Counted from the stretch's first letter, positions 1 to 9,421 are shown. The stretch: DNA of 36,834 bases from an uncultured Faecalibacterium sp. (GCA_934539245.1 CAKTCK010000017.1:1-36834), one strand, 5' to 3'. Notes: generated by a model not told the origin, from the letters alone. Numbers and translations: made by a program.

Positions 1-1293
1 GGCCGCGAGGGCCGCGCCTACGACCGCGACCTGCTGAAGAACGCCTTCAGCCGCTCCGGTTTCACCTCTGGCTATCTGGACGGAAAAATCGACGGTACCA
101 TGTTCGGTGTGCGCAGCGAGGCCGACGCCGAACTGACCAAAAAGACCCTGCCCATGCTGCGCGAGCTTTACCGCCGCGAACGCTCCCGCGTGCCGGTGCA
201 GATGAAGCTGGAGATCGAGGAGGGCGGCGAAAAGCTGACTGTCACCGATGCCGACGGCAACAAGGCCTTTGCCTATGGAGACGCCGAGCCGCAGCCCGCC
301 CGCACCGACCCCACCGAGAGTTTGAACCGCAGCTTGGCAAAGACTGGCGGCACGCCCTTTATGGCAGAGAAGATCACGGTGGAAATGGACGGCGGGCCGT
401 GGTTCATCCCCGGCAGTGCCGTGAACGAGCTGCGCCGGGAAGCACTGGATGCCCTGCTCAAAAAGCGGGAGGTGCTGCGCCCCTGGCCTACCACCGAGGA
501 ACACGTCACCGCCCTGCCGCAGCGCGCTCTGCCGCCCCGCCGCACCCTGCGCGCCCGGTTCGAGCGCTGGGATCAGGTGCCGGAGCGGGCACTTGACGGG
601 GTGGAGTATCTCATCCTGCCCATTGCGCAGGCCGACCGTGTGCCCCGGGAGTGGCGGGCAAAGACCCTTCTGGAACTGCCCCGGGTCATGTTCGGTGCGC
701 TGGAACAGGATACCGCCCGCCGCATTGCAGCCACGCAGGATGCGGGCTTTGCCGGGTACGAGGTCAGCAACATCGCCCATCTGCGCCTGTGCCGCGGGCT
801 GCCCATGACCGGCGGCTTTGGGTTGAACATCACCAACAATGTGGCGGCGCAGTTCTATGCAGAGCAGGGGCTTTCCGGCCTGCTCATTCTGCCGGAGGTG
901 AAAGACAGCGATATTGCGTCCATTGCGCCCACCCGGAACGGGAAGCCGGTGCCCACGGGGGTGATGATCTACGGCCATATGCCGCTGATGCTCACCCGCG
1001 CCTGCCCGCTGCAGAACATCCACGACTGTGCCCACTGCGATAAGACCGGCGTGCTGACCGACCGCAAGGCCAAAAAGTTCCCGGTGCGGTGCGGCCTTGG
1101 GGTGCGCACTATCTATAACCCGGTGCCCATCTACATGGGGGATAAGCCCGGCGCACTGGCAGTAGACTACGGCGTGGCCTACTTTACGCTGGAATCCCGC
1201 GAGGAAGCAGCGCAGATTTTGGAAATGATCCGCACCCACACCCCCTTTGAGGGCGATTTTACCCGCGGCCTGTATTTTAAAGGAACCAACTGA
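1..1293 (+). CDS. U32 family peptidase, C-terminal part (gene begins before the window)
   Basis: The reading frame is open from base 1, so the gene is cut at its 5' side; about 430 residues are visible. The visible part matches the C-terminal half of the long U32 peptidases (collagenase-like family, which includes proteins acting in tRNA or rRNA modification). Family-like features are a SRSGFTSGYLDGK stretch at the start, the NITNNVAAQFY stretch, and GHMPLMLTRACP followed by a cysteine-rich HDCAHCDKTG segment. The N-terminal catalytic domain with its cysteine signature lies outside the window, so activity cannot be judged. The stop is TGA, and dut follows after about 70 bases on the same strand. 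The family is fairly sure; the substrate is unknown. Confidence 0.85.
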   Translation, partial: GREGRAYDRDLLKNAFSRSGFTSGYLDGKIDGTMFGVRSEADAELTKKTLPMLRELYRRERSRVPVQMKLEIEEGGEKLTVTDADGNKAFAYGDAEPQPARTDPTESLNRSLAKTGGTPFMAEKITVEMDGGPWFIPGSAVNELRREALDALLKKREVLRPWPTTEEHVTALPQRALPPRRTLRARFERWDQVPERALDGVEYLILPIAQADRVPREWRAKTLLELPRVMFGALEQDTARRIAATQDAGFAGYEVSNIAHLRLCRGLPMTGGFGLNITNNVAAQFYAEQGLSGLLILPEVKDSDIASIAPTRNGKPVPTGVMIYGHMPLMLTRACPLQNIHDCAHCDKTGVLTDRKAKKFPVRCGLGVRTIYNPVPIYMGDKPGALAVDYGVAYFTLESREEAAQILEMIRTHTPFEGDFTRGLYFKGTN

Positions 1294-1362
1294 CAGGAAA
1301 GCACCGGCATTGCCCTAAGCCTTGCCTGTGAAAAAAACAGAAAAACGAAACGAGGTCATACG

Positions 1363-1809
1363 ATGGAACCCATCACTGTAAAATATAAGGTACTGGATGC
1401 CCGGGCAAAGGTGCCCGCCTATGCCACCCCCGGCGCAGCTGCCGCTGACCTGTGCGCCGTGCTGGACGCACCGCTGACCGTTGCCCCCATGCAGCGGGTG
1501 CTGGTGCCCACCGGCCTTGCTATCGAGCTGCCCGGTGCCCACAGTGTAGCGCTGGTGTACGCCCGCAGCGGCCTGTCCATCAAGCACGGTCTGTGCATGG
1601 CTAACGGCGTGGGCGTGGTGGACAGCGATTACCGCGGCGAGCTGAAGGTGCCCATGGTCAATCTGGGTGCCGAGGCTTATACCATTCAGCCCGGCGAGCG
1701 GGTGGCGCAGCTGTGCATCGCCCCGGTGTACACCGCCGCCTTTGTGCCCGCCGAGGAGCTGGGCGACACCCAGCGCGGCGTGGGCGGTTTTGGCTCTACC
1801 GGCCGATAA
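1363..1809 (+). CDS. dut: dUTP diphosphatase (dUTPase)
   Basis: Hydrolyses dUTP to dUMP and pyrophosphate, keeping uracil out of DNA and feeding dTMP synthesis. The 148 residues have the length of trimeric dUTPases, and all five family motifs are visible: ATPGAAAADL near residue 21, ARSGLSIKHG at 67-76, GVVDSDYRGELKVPMVN at 84-100 (carrying the catalytic Asp), PGERVAQL at 110-117, and the C-terminal RGVGGFGSTGR that closes over the nucleotide. The ATG is preceded by a GAGGT ribosome site. maf follows 18 bases after the stop, so the two nucleotide clean-up enzymes are probably co-transcribed. Confidence 0.96.
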   Translation: MEPITVKYKVLDARAKVPAYATPGAAAADLCAVLDAPLTVAPMQRVLVPTGLAIELPGAHSVALVYARSGLSIKHGLCMANGVGVVDSDYRGELKVPMVNLGAEAYTIQPGERVAQLCIAPVYTAAFVPAEELGDTQRGVGGFGSTGR

Positions 1810-1827
1810 GGAAGGGACGCGGTAAAA

Positions 1828-2391
1828 ATGAAGGAAAACGAGCTGATTTTGGCTTCCGGCAGCCCCCGCAGACGGGAGTTGCTCTCCCTGTACACAACGG
1901 ATTTCACGGTCTGTGTCAGCGATTTTGACGAGAGCGCCGTCACCGCCCCCACCCCGGCGCAGCTGGTGGAGCAGCTGGCCATCGGCAAGTGCCTTGCGGT
2001 GGCAAGGCAGCACCCGGATGCCGTAGTCATCGGCTGCGACACCGTGGTGGACGTAGACGGCACCGTGTTCGGCAAGCCCCATGACGCAGAGGATGCCAAG
2101 CGGATGCTGCGCGCGCTCTCCGGCAAGACCCATCAGGTGCACACCGGCGTGTGCATTGCAAAAGGGGACAGGGCAGAGCATTTTGTGGACAGCTGCAAGG
2201 TGACCTTTTTCCCGCTGGGAGAGGAAGAAATTGAACTTTACACCGCCACCCCGGAACCCTACGATAAGGCCGGTGCCTATGCCATTCAGGGGCGCGCAGC
2301 CCTGTGGCTGGACCGCATTGAGGGCGACTACTACACCATTATGGGGCTGCCGGTCAGCCGCACCGTACAGCTGCTGGCGCATTTTTTGTGA
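1828..2391 (+). CDS. maf: Maf-type nucleoside triphosphate pyrophosphatase
   Basis: A Maf/Ham1-superfamily enzyme that converts non-canonical or dTTP/UTP-type nucleotides to monophosphates; in Bacillus it is also linked to septum formation. The 187 residues are normal for the family. The N-terminal LILASGSPRRREL signature (residues 6-18), GCDTVV with the likely catalytic Asp near residue 71, and LSGKTHQVHTGV near 97-108 are all present. It follows dut closely and precedes the mreBCD cluster, as in many Firmicutes. Its exact nucleotide preference cannot be read from the sequence. Confidence 0.94.
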   Translation: MKENELILASGSPRRRELLSLYTTDFTVCVSDFDESAVTAPTPAQLVEQLAIGKCLAVARQHPDAVVIGCDTVVDVDGTVFGKPHDAEDAKRMLRALSGKTHQVHTGVCIAKGDRAEHFVDSCKVTFFPLGEEEIELYTATPEPYDKAGAYAIQGRAALWLDRIEGDYYTIMGLPVSRTVQLLAHFL

Positions 2392-2428
2392 GAAAAATGG
2401 AAAAATGATAGAAAACTTGCCGAAACGC

Positions 2429-2457
2429 TTGAGAAATGAAGCACTTGCGGCTATAAT
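2429..2457 (+). promoter_or_regulatory. sigma-A promoter of mreB
   Basis: TTGAGA at 2429-2434 and a perfect TATAAT at 2452-2457 are separated by 17 bases. Transcription should start near 2464, giving a leader of about 90 bases. The mreB ribosome site AAGGAG is at 2538-2543. Confidence 0.82.
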
Positions 2458-2553
2458 AGAACCGTGTTATTCTGCGCAGGAGGGTCTGTTTACAGCAGAC
2501 TGTCCGGCATTCTGGGATAGATTTAAGGAACGATCGTAAGGAGATTTGGAACA

Positions 2554-3576
<1,023 letters not shown>

Positions 3577-3649
3577 GAGCAGCTCTCTGCGGAGAGTGCT
3601 GCTCAGAATGCGGAAAAGTTTCAGACACAGCAGCTGTGCGTTTTTCCGC
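3577..3649 (+). other. two tandem hairpins just after mreB
   Basis: The first hairpin begins right after the mreB stop (arms at about 3577-3587 and 3592-3604, one bulge). The second pairs GCGGAAAA at 3610-3617 with TTTTCCGC at 3642-3649 and contains an inner CACAG/CTGTG stem with a CAG loop. Neither is followed by a clean T-run, so they look like RNA structure or processing sites rather than terminators. Confidence 0.6.
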
Positions 3650-3666
3650 TGCAAACACTGCATCTT

Positions 3667-3697
3667 GCGCGGATGGCACGGCTGTCCGCGCTTTTTT
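3667..3697 (+). terminator. intrinsic terminator between mreB and mreC
   Basis: GCGCGGA at 3667-3673 pairs perfectly with TCCGCGC at 3685-3691, followed at once by six T. No convincing promoter is seen between this point and the mreC start at 3751, so mreC probably depends on read-through. Confidence 0.8.
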
Positions 3698-3750
3698 CAT
3701 GCAAAGGCCTGCGGTAGGGCGCGGGCATCCCGACAGGAGGGAAGGACCCT

Positions 3751-4581
3751 TTGAAAGATTTTTTTGAAACCTGGAAATTCAAGATCCTTGTGGCCGTGGC
3801 GGTATTTCTGGTGGGCATCATGGCCTACGCCGGTGCCAACGGCCGCCTGACCGCTGCCCCGCAGGAGCTGCTGGGTGTGATCCTGACCCCCTTCCAGAAG
3901 GCGGCGGCTGTGGTCAGCGGCGGCGTGGGTGCGGTGTGGGAAAAATACACCAGCATCGACGAGGTGATGGAGCAGAACGAGCAGCTGGAAGCGGAAAACG
4001 CCGAGCTGCGCCAGCAGATGGTGGACTACGACCGCATCAAGGCCGAGAATGAGGCCTACAAGGCGCTGGCTAACATTCAGGAAAAGAATAGCAATGCCAC
4101 CTATGTGTCCGGCTTTGTCATCGGCCGCGACCCGCTGGATGAGTTCGGCGGCTTCACATTGGACAAGGGCACTGCAGACGGTGTAGCAGTGAACGATGCC
4201 GTCATCAGCGACCGCGGCTATCTGCTGGGCATGGTAGTGGAGGCCGACCCGACCAGCTGCAAGGTGATGACCATCCTGCACCCCAGCTTCAACGCGGCGG
4301 GTGTGGTCTCCCGCACCCGGGAAAACGGCATTCTGAACGGCAATACCGCCTATGCGGCGGACGGCCTGTGCACCCTGACCAATCTGGAGCGCAGCACCGA
4401 GACCCGTGCGGGCGATCAGGTCATCACCACCGGTCTGGGCGGGGTGTTCCCGCCGGATCTTCTGGTGGGTACGGTGCAGGATGTGGTGCCGGAGGCCAGC
4501 GGCAAATCCTCCATTGCGGTGGTGCGCCCTGGTGCCGATCCCCGCACCGCCAAGCACGTTTTTATCATTACTGCGTACTAA
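3751..4581 (+). CDS. mreC: rod shape-determining protein MreC
   Basis: Membrane-anchored scaffold of the elongation complex that activates PBP2 on the outer side of the membrane. The 276 residues show a short cytoplasmic start, one membrane helix at about 11-29, a coiled coil at about 66-108 rich in Glu, Gln and Asn, and then the beta-rich MreC domain (GFVIGRDPLDEFGGF, VITTGLGGVFPPDLLVG). The start codon is TTG; an AGGAGG box ten bases upstream (3735-3740) supports it. mreD follows 15 bases after the stop. Confidence 0.96.
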   Translation: MKDFFETWKFKILVAVAVFLVGIMAYAGANGRLTAAPQELLGVILTPFQKAAAVVSGGVGAVWEKYTSIDEVMEQNEQLEAENAELRQQMVDYDRIKAENEAYKALANIQEKNSNATYVSGFVIGRDPLDEFGGFTLDKGTADGVAVNDAVISDRGYLLGMVVEADPTSCKVMTILHPSFNAAGVVSRTRENGILNGNTAYAADGLCTLTNLERSTETRAGDQVITTGLGGVFPPDLLVGTVQDVVPEASGKSSIAVVRPGADPRTAKHVFIITAY

Positions 4582-4596
4582 GGGGGGCACACTGCT

Positions 4597-5130
4597 ATGG
4601 AATCTCGCCGCAAGCGCAGCCGCAGCCAGCTGCTGAAGTGGGGCTGCTATGTGTTGGCGCTGTTTGTGTGCGCCGCGTTGCAGACCACGCCCGGGCTTTT
4701 TCAGCTGGGGCAGGCAAAGCCGCTGCTGGTGCTGCCGCTGTGTCTGGCGGTGGCAGTATTTGAAGGGGAGTTTGCCGGGGCGCTGCTGGGCACGGTGGGC
4801 GGCCTTTTGTGGGACTACGCCGCCGGGCGCACGGTGGGTATGCTGGCGCTGGAACTGCTGCTGCTCTGCTTTGGGGTATCGGTGCTGGTGCAGCTGTATC
4901 TGCAGGTGAACCCCGGCAACTTTGCCGCCGTAAGCACCGTAACGGCACTGCTGGTGCTCTCGCTGGACTGGCTGTTTTTCTACTATATGCCGGGCTATAC
5001 CGGCGCTGCGCTGCGGTACATCACCTTTGTACTGCCCAGCGCAGTGCTGACCATCCCGGCGGCGCTGCTGGCCTTCTGGCTGGTGCAGCGCATCCATGAC
5101 GGGTTCAGGATCGACAACGGTGTGGTCTGA
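4597..5130 (+). CDS. mreD: rod shape-determining protein MreD
   Basis: Integral membrane partner of MreC in the elongation machinery. The 177 residues begin with a very basic stretch (ESRRKRSRSQ) and then form about five hydrophobic segments (roughly 13-29, 43-72, 80-101, 110-130 and 141-163), as expected for MreD. Sequence conservation in this family is low, so the call rests mostly on hydropathy and on its place between mreC and the PBP2 gene. A GGGGGG ribosome site lies before the ATG. Confidence 0.92.
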   Translation: MESRRKRSRSQLLKWGCYVLALFVCAALQTTPGLFQLGQAKPLLVLPLCLAVAVFEGEFAGALLGTVGGLLWDYAAGRTVGMLALELLLLCFGVSVLVQLYLQVNPGNFAAVSTVTALLVLSLDWLFFYYMPGYTGAALRYITFVLPSAVLTIPAALLAFWLVQRIHDGFRIDNGVV

Positions 5131-5149
5131 CCCGTAAAAGGAGAACCAG

Positions 5150-7387
5150 ATGAACGAAAATGAACGCAAGGTCGTGGTGCGGCGGATGCTGCTGCTCATT
5201 GCAGTGGCCTGCATCATCATGGGGCTGTACACCTTCCGGCTGATCTTTCTGCAGCTGGTCAACGGGGACAGCTTCAAGGCAAAGGCCACCAACACCACGG
5301 ATTATAAGTTCACGGTCACCGCCGCGCGCGGCAATATCGTGGACAGCACCGGCAAGCGCATTGCCACCACCAGCACCGGCTATAATGTGGTGCTGAACAA
5401 GCTGCAGATGGGGGATCAGGATCTGGACACCATGCTGCAGCAGATCGTGGAGCTTTTGCGCCAGAACGATGAAAAATGGCTGGACACCCTGCTCATCAGC
5501 GAGCCGGATGCCGCCGGGAACTATACCTTTACGGACAGCGCCGACAGCACCAGCGACCAGAAAACGCTGGCAGACATGAAGGAGACGCTGGGCCTGCAGC
5601 AGTACGCCACCGCCAACGATGTGATGGAGATGCTGGTGGAGAAGAACCATCTGGAAAGCTTTTCTCTGCCGTGGCAGCGGGTGCTGGCGGGTATCCATTA
5701 CGAGATGGACCGGCAGGCCTTTTCCAACGTGAACAACTTCGTTATGGCTGAAAACGTCAGTCAGGTGACGGTGGCTACCATCAAGGAGCACTCCCTCACG
5801 CTGCCGGGCGTGGAGATCGTGGAGACCAGCACCCGCAGCTATGAGCAGGGCGATATCCTCCCCGCTGTGCTGGGGCGTGTGGGCAAGATCACCGCCGAAA
5901 AGTGGAAGGTGACCGACGAAAACGGTCAGGTGACCTATCCGCTCAAGGAAAAAGGCTATAACATGAACGATGTGATCGGCATCTCCGGCCTTGAGTCCGT
6001 GTACGAGGACGAGCTGCGCGGCAAGGACGGCGTGGAGACCATCACCCGCAATTCGGACGGCGTGATCGTGGACACCAAGATCACCACCGTGCCGGAGCCG
6101 GGGCATACTGTGCAGCTGACCATCAACAGCGACTTTCAACGGGCGGTGGACAAGGCCCTTGCCAACAATATCGACATGATCAACCGGGTGTACAACACCG
6201 GCGATATGAAAGCCGCCGCCTGTGCTGCGGTGGTGCTGGACGTAAAGGACGGCAGCGTGCTGGCGGCTGCAAACTACCCCAGCTTTGACCAGAACCTGTA
6301 CGCCACCAACTATTCCGAGTACAGCGCTGACCCCAGTCTGCCCCTGTTCAACCGGGCGCTGCAAGGCCTGTACACTCCCGGCTCCACCTTTAAACCTGCG
6401 GTGGCAGTGGCGGCGCTGGACAGCGGCCTGATCAACCAGTACTCCACCGTCAACTGCACTGGCGTGTACACCTATTATAAGGACTACCACCCCCGCTGCA
6501 CCCGCCACGGCCACAGCGGCAACATTGACGTGGTCACTGCCATCAAGTGGAGCTGCAACATCTTCTTCTACGACGTGGGCCGCCGCCTGACCAGTGACGT
6601 CTACGATGCCTACGCCTACAAGCTGGGTCTTGGGCAGCGCACCGGCGTGGAGGTAAACGAGGTCGTGGGACGGCTGACCAAAAAGACAGACAAAAACTAC
6701 ACTTCCTCGCTGGATATTCAGGCCGCTATCGGGCAGGGCAACACGGTGGTAAGCCCCATCCAGCTGGCTACCTACGCCGCCACGCTGGCCAATAACGGCG
6801 TGCGCTACCGCACCCACTTTGTCAAGGCCATTCTGGATACCAACACCGGCGAGGTGCTCAGCGAGACCCAGCCGGAGGTGATGGATATCATCGAGGGCAA
6901 CGGTAACACCTTTGATTTGGTGCGGCAGGGCATGACACTGGTGCCCAGCACCATCAGCGGTAAGATCTCCAGCTACCCCATTGCCATCGCCTGTAAGACC
7001 GGCACCCCCCAGCGCAGCGAGACCTACGCCTCGGGCAAGCACTACCTGAATGCCATGATGATCGCCTATCTCCCGGCAGACGACCCGGAGATCGCCATCG
7101 GCATTACGGTGGAGTACGGCGGCTACGGTGCCCGCACCGGTGATCTGGTGGTGGATATCGCCAACGCCTACTTTGCCATGAAGGACGGCACGCTGGAGGT
7201 AGACCCCTATGTGGACCCGCGTACTGTGGCGCAGGAGGATGCCGCAGCATCGGATACCGCTGCCCAGACCGCCCCGGATGCTGCGAATGATGCACAGACC
7301 GCTGCCGCCGCCGCAGAACCGCAGCAGACGACCGCGCCCGCAGGGGTGACGGAGGAAGAAAACAACGATGCAATGCTTGCGCAGTAA
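5150..7387 (+). CDS. mrdA: penicillin-binding protein 2 (class B, elongation transpeptidase)
   Basis: Cross-links peptidoglycan of the side wall on the outer face of the membrane. Of 745 residues, a membrane anchor lies at about 11-36, then the PBP dimerisation domain, then the transpeptidase domain with its three catalytic motifs: STFK at 412-415 (nucleophile Ser412), SCN at 468-470 and KTG at 616-618. The last 50 or so residues are a low-complexity Ala/Gln/Thr tail, probably disordered. It closes the mreB-mreC-mreD set and starts 19 bases after mreD with an AAGGAG site. No clear terminator is seen after the stop. Confidence 0.97.
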   Translation: MNENERKVVVRRMLLLIAVACIIMGLYTFRLIFLQLVNGDSFKAKATNTTDYKFTVTAARGNIVDSTGKRIATTSTGYNVVLNKLQMGDQDLDTMLQQIVELLRQNDEKWLDTLLISEPDAAGNYTFTDSADSTSDQKTLADMKETLGLQQYATANDVMEMLVEKNHLESFSLPWQRVLAGIHYEMDRQAFSNVNNFVMAENVSQVTVATIKEHSLTLPGVEIVETSTRSYEQGDILPAVLGRVGKITAEKWKVTDENGQVTYPLKEKGYNMNDVIGISGLESVYEDELRGKDGVETITRNSDGVIVDTKITTVPEPGHTVQLTINSDFQRAVDKALANNIDMINRVYNTGDMKAAACAAVVLDVKDGSVLAAANYPSFDQNLYATNYSEYSADPSLPLFNRALQGLYTPGSTFKPAVAVAALDSGLINQYSTVNCTGVYTYYKDYHPRCTRHGHSGNIDVVTAIKWSCNIFFYDVGRRLTSDVYDAYAYKLGLGQRTGVEVNEVVGRLTKKTDKNYTSSLDIQAAIGQGNTVVSPIQLATYAATLANNGVRYRTHFVKAILDTNTGEVLSETQPEVMDIIEGNGNTFDLVRQGMTLVPSTISGKISSYPIAIACKTGTPQRSETYASGKHYLNAMMIAYLPADDPEIAIGITVEYGGYGARTGDLVVDIANAYFAMKDGTLEVDPYVDPRTVAQEDAAASDTAAQTAPDAANDAQTAAAAAEPQQTTAPAGVTEEENNDAMLAQ

Positions 7388-7450
7388 AGCGCAGCTGCGT
7401 GCAAAGAAGTGAACTTGAACGAAAATTTGAATATTGTGTCCAAAAACCTG

Positions 7451-7479
7451 TTGTAAATGAGTTGCGTTTGTGATATCAT
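7451..7479 (+). promoter_or_regulatory. promoter of mgsA
   Basis: TTGTAA at 7451-7456, a 17-base spacer and TATCAT at 7474-7479, with a TG one base ahead of the -10 box (extended -10). The start point would be near 7486, leaving a leader of about 60 bases. Confidence 0.65.
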
Positions 7480-7544
7480 GTATAACAAAGGTAATTTATC
7501 AAGTGTTTTATATACAAATGTTTCAATAGAGGAGAGATCTACAG

Positions 7545-7949
7545 ATGACGATTGCCCTGATCGCGCATGACTCCAAAAAGGAGCTGATGGTTCAGTTCTG
7601 CACGGCGTACTGCCGTATTCTGAGCCAGCATAAATTGGTGGCGACCGGCACTACCGGCAAACTGATTTCCGAGGCCACCGGCCTGCAGGTACAGCGTTTT
7701 CTGGCCGGGGTGCAGGGCGGCGACCAGCAGATCGCGTCCCGCATTGCCTGCAACGAGATCGACCTGCTGCTGTTCTTCCGCGACCCCATCAATGCCAAGC
7801 CCAGCGAGCCGAATGAGATGACCTTGCTGCGCCTGTGCGATGTGCACAACATCCCCATGGCCACTAACATTGCCACCGCTGAGGTGCTGATCCACGGCTT
7901 GGAGCGCGGAGATCTGGACTGGCGCGATATCGTGCACCCGCAGAACTAA
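7545..7949 (+). CDS. mgsA: methylglyoxal synthase family protein
   Basis: The family converts dihydroxyacetone phosphate to methylglyoxal and phosphate, a bypass of lower glycolysis that relieves sugar-phosphate stress. The 134 residues cover the whole MGS fold. LIAHDSKK with His8, [15 protein letters not shown] with the catalytic-base Asp60, and [10 protein letters not shown] with Asp80 are present. Compared with E. coli MgsA, however, the PHDPD segment reads PSEPN, so the residues equal to His98 and Asp101 are Ser87 and Asn90. It may have altered activity or phosphate control. It stands alone between its own promoter and a strong shared terminator. Confidence 0.9.
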   Translation: MTIALIAHDSKKELMVQFCTAYCRILSQHKLVATGTTGKLISEATGLQVQRFLAGVQGGDQQIASRIACNEIDLLLFFRDPINAKPSEPNEMTLLRLCDVHNIPMATNIATAEVLIHGLERGDLDWRDIVHPQN

Positions 7950-7954
7950 AGTAT

Positions 7955-7999
7955 GCAAAAAGAAGCGCTGCATCGTACAGATGCGGCGCTTCTTTTTGC
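7955..7999. terminator. bidirectional terminator between mgsA and the MnmA-like gene
   Basis: A 19-bp stem (7955-7973 with 7981-7999, one G-T pair) and a 7-base loop. The stem ends are A-rich on one side and T-rich on the other, so each strand reads a T-run at its 3' side. It serves mgsA on + and the rnhA unit on -. Confidence 0.93.
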
Positions 8000-8015
8000 G
8001 TAGAAAGCAACTGAA

Positions 8016-8558
8016 TCAGACCGTACCGCTTACCTTGAAATCCTGTGCCATCTCCTGCACGTCAGCGGCGGTAAACTCGCCCAAGGGCAGCAGCAGACGG
8101 GCAAGGGTGTCCTGCGACAGTGCCGCCAGCGCGGCGCTCTCGTCCAGTGCAGCGTCTACGGCGGGGCAGACTGCGTGCACGCCGTCGCTGCCAAGCTCCA
8201 CCCGGGCGTGGTGCCCGGTGGCAATGTACTGGATGCCCAGCTTGTCGGCAGCGGTCAGCAGGGCGGCAAACCGGGCGTCGTTGCCGCTGCCCAGCACGGC
8301 GGCGGGCTGGTCTGCCAGGGCCTCCGCCTTCAGCACGATGCACTCAATGCCGAGCGCCTCGGCAGCCTGCCGTGCGGCTGCGGCCCATGCGCTCTGGTCA
8401 GCAGCCAGCTGCACCACAGCCCCGGCTACGCCAAAGCCCTGCTGCTGCAAAATGCGCACTGCAACGCCGCAATCCACGGTGCCGTCCATGCTGACAAGCA
8501 CCTTGTCCTGTGTTTCGTAGGTGTCGAACCCGTTGCCGGGCAAAAATGCGTCGCTCAT
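8016..8558 (-). CDS. degenerate MnmA-like PP-loop protein
   Basis: A 180-residue protein resembling the N-terminal half of the tRNA 2-thiouridylase Mnm[20 protein letters not shown] sits where MnmA has its PP-loop, ATGHHAR matches the family GHYAR segment, and the [20 protein letters not shown] stretch matches LLFPLGGLTKxEVR. The SGGVDS nucleotide-binding loop is changed to DGTVDC, the NPCxxC cysteine segment is missing, and the protein ends before the second catalytic cysteine. Thiolase activity is therefore unlikely. The ATG overlaps the rnhA stop (ATGA) behind a GGGAGG site, so the two genes are translationally coupled. The intact frame and the coupling argue against a simple pseudogene. 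Its role is unknown. Confidence 0.75.
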   Translation of the reverse strand: MSDAFLPGNGFDTYETQDKVLVSMDGTVDCGVAVRILQQQGFGVAGAVVQLAADQSAWAAAARQAAEALGIECIVLKAEALADQPAAVLGSGNDARFAALLTAADKLGIQYIATGHHARVELGSDGVHAVCPAVDAALDESAALAALSQDTLARLLLPLGEFTAADVQEMAQDFKVSGTV

Positions 8559-9019
8559 GTTCCTTGCCTCCCGCCATGTGCTTTGCTTTGTGCTACGGCC
8601 AGCTGGTCGCAGCGTTCGTTTTCCGGGTGGCCTGCGTGGCCCTTTACCCAGACGTAGGTGATCTTGTGCCGTGCCTCCTGCTCCAGTGCCTGCGCCCATA
8701 AGTCCGGGTTCAGGGCAGGGGAGCCGTCAGCCTTTTTCCAGCCCCGGCGCTTCCAGCCCTTGGCCCAGCCCTTTTCCAGCCCGTTGATCACATACTGGCT
8801 GTCAGAGCACAGCCGCACCTCGCAGGGCTCCTTGAGCTGGCGCAGCGCCTCGATAAAGGCCGTCAGCTCCATGCGGTTGTTGGTGGTGCTGGCGTCGCCG
8901 CCGCTCAGTTCCTTTTCGTACACCTTGCCGTCAAAGCGGTAGCGCAGCACCGCACCCCAGCCGCCCGGGCCGGGGTTTCCGCTGCAAGCGCCGTCTGTGT
9001 ACACCTCTACCTGTTTCAT
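8555..9019 (-). CDS. rnhA: ribonuclease HI
   Basis: Cleaves the RNA strand of RNA-DNA hybrids (R-loops, Okazaki primers). The 154 residues match E. coli RNase HI in length. The metal-binding carboxylates are in place: Asp9 ([16 protein letters not shown]), Glu51 (NNRMELTAF), Asp73 (CSDSQYV) and Asp138 (NERCDQLA), with the catalytic-loop His near 128 in VKGHAGH. The basic handle region [16 protein letters not shown] is also present. The start chosen gives [10 protein letters not shown], with AAGGAG just upstream; a longer reading frame exists but has no such site. The stop overlaps the ATG of the MnmA-like gene. Confidence 0.96.
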   Translation of the reverse strand: MKQVEVYTDGACSGNPGPGGWGAVLRYRFDGKVYEKELSGGDASTTNNRMELTAFIEALRQLKEPCEVRLCSDSQYVINGLEKGWAKGWKRRGWKKADGSPALNPDLWAQALEQEARHKITYVWVKGHAGHPENERCDQLAVAQSKAHGGRQGT

Positions 9020-9055
9020 GGGGTTCTCCTTATAGAATAGAATACCTTTATTTAG

Positions 9056-9078
9056 CGCTATTTTGCCCGGGATGTCAA
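9056..9078 (-). promoter_or_regulatory. possible promoter of rnhA
   Basis: A perfect TTGACA (minus strand, 9078-9073) lies about 55 bases ahead of the rnhA ATG. The matching -10 is weak (CTAAAT or TAAATA at 17-18 bases), so only the -35 is convincing. Confidence 0.35.
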
Positions 9079-9120
9079 GAGCCAATGTATACACCGGCCC
9101 AGTTTTGCCAAACCTTGGAA

Positions 9121-9149
9121 TTGACAAAACCGGTGCGAGATACTATACT
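9121..9149 (+). promoter_or_regulatory. strong sigma-A promoter of the rnjA operon
   Basis: Perfect TTGACA at 9121-9126, a 17-base spacer and TATACT at 9144-9149. The start point should be near 9156, which leaves a leader of about 265 bases before rnjA. Confidence 0.88.
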
Positions 9150-9155
9150 TAGCGT

Positions 9156-9421
9156 AACAAAATGCGTATAGGGGTGCACCAAAGGCGTGCGCCCGGCTGT
9201 TCCGGCAGAAACGCCACAGTCGCATCGAACAGATGGACTTACATGGCCAAGAACCTCTTGCGGAACCAACAGCGCTGCTGCAAAAAGCACGCTGAACGAT
9301 AAATTCTATACGATGCATCAACCGGAAGCCGATGCAGTTTCAGGTGCTTCCCCTGTGCAAGGTGTGGCTGCTCTCCCCGACGGGGTGCGGTCTGACCTGC
9401 AATTGAATCTGGAGGTAAAGA
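9156..9421 (+). other. long untranslated leader of rnjA
   Basis: About 265 bases separate the predicted transcription start from the rnjA ATG. I see small hairpins (GCATC/GATGC around 9313-9333, and CCCC/GGGG within CTCCCCGACGGGG) and a 19-codon open frame at 9243-9302 that begins MAKNLLRNQQRCCKKHAER and has only a weak ribosome site. No known riboswitch class is recognised. Ribonuclease genes often control their own mRNA through a long leader; that is a suggestion only here. Confidence 0.45.
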
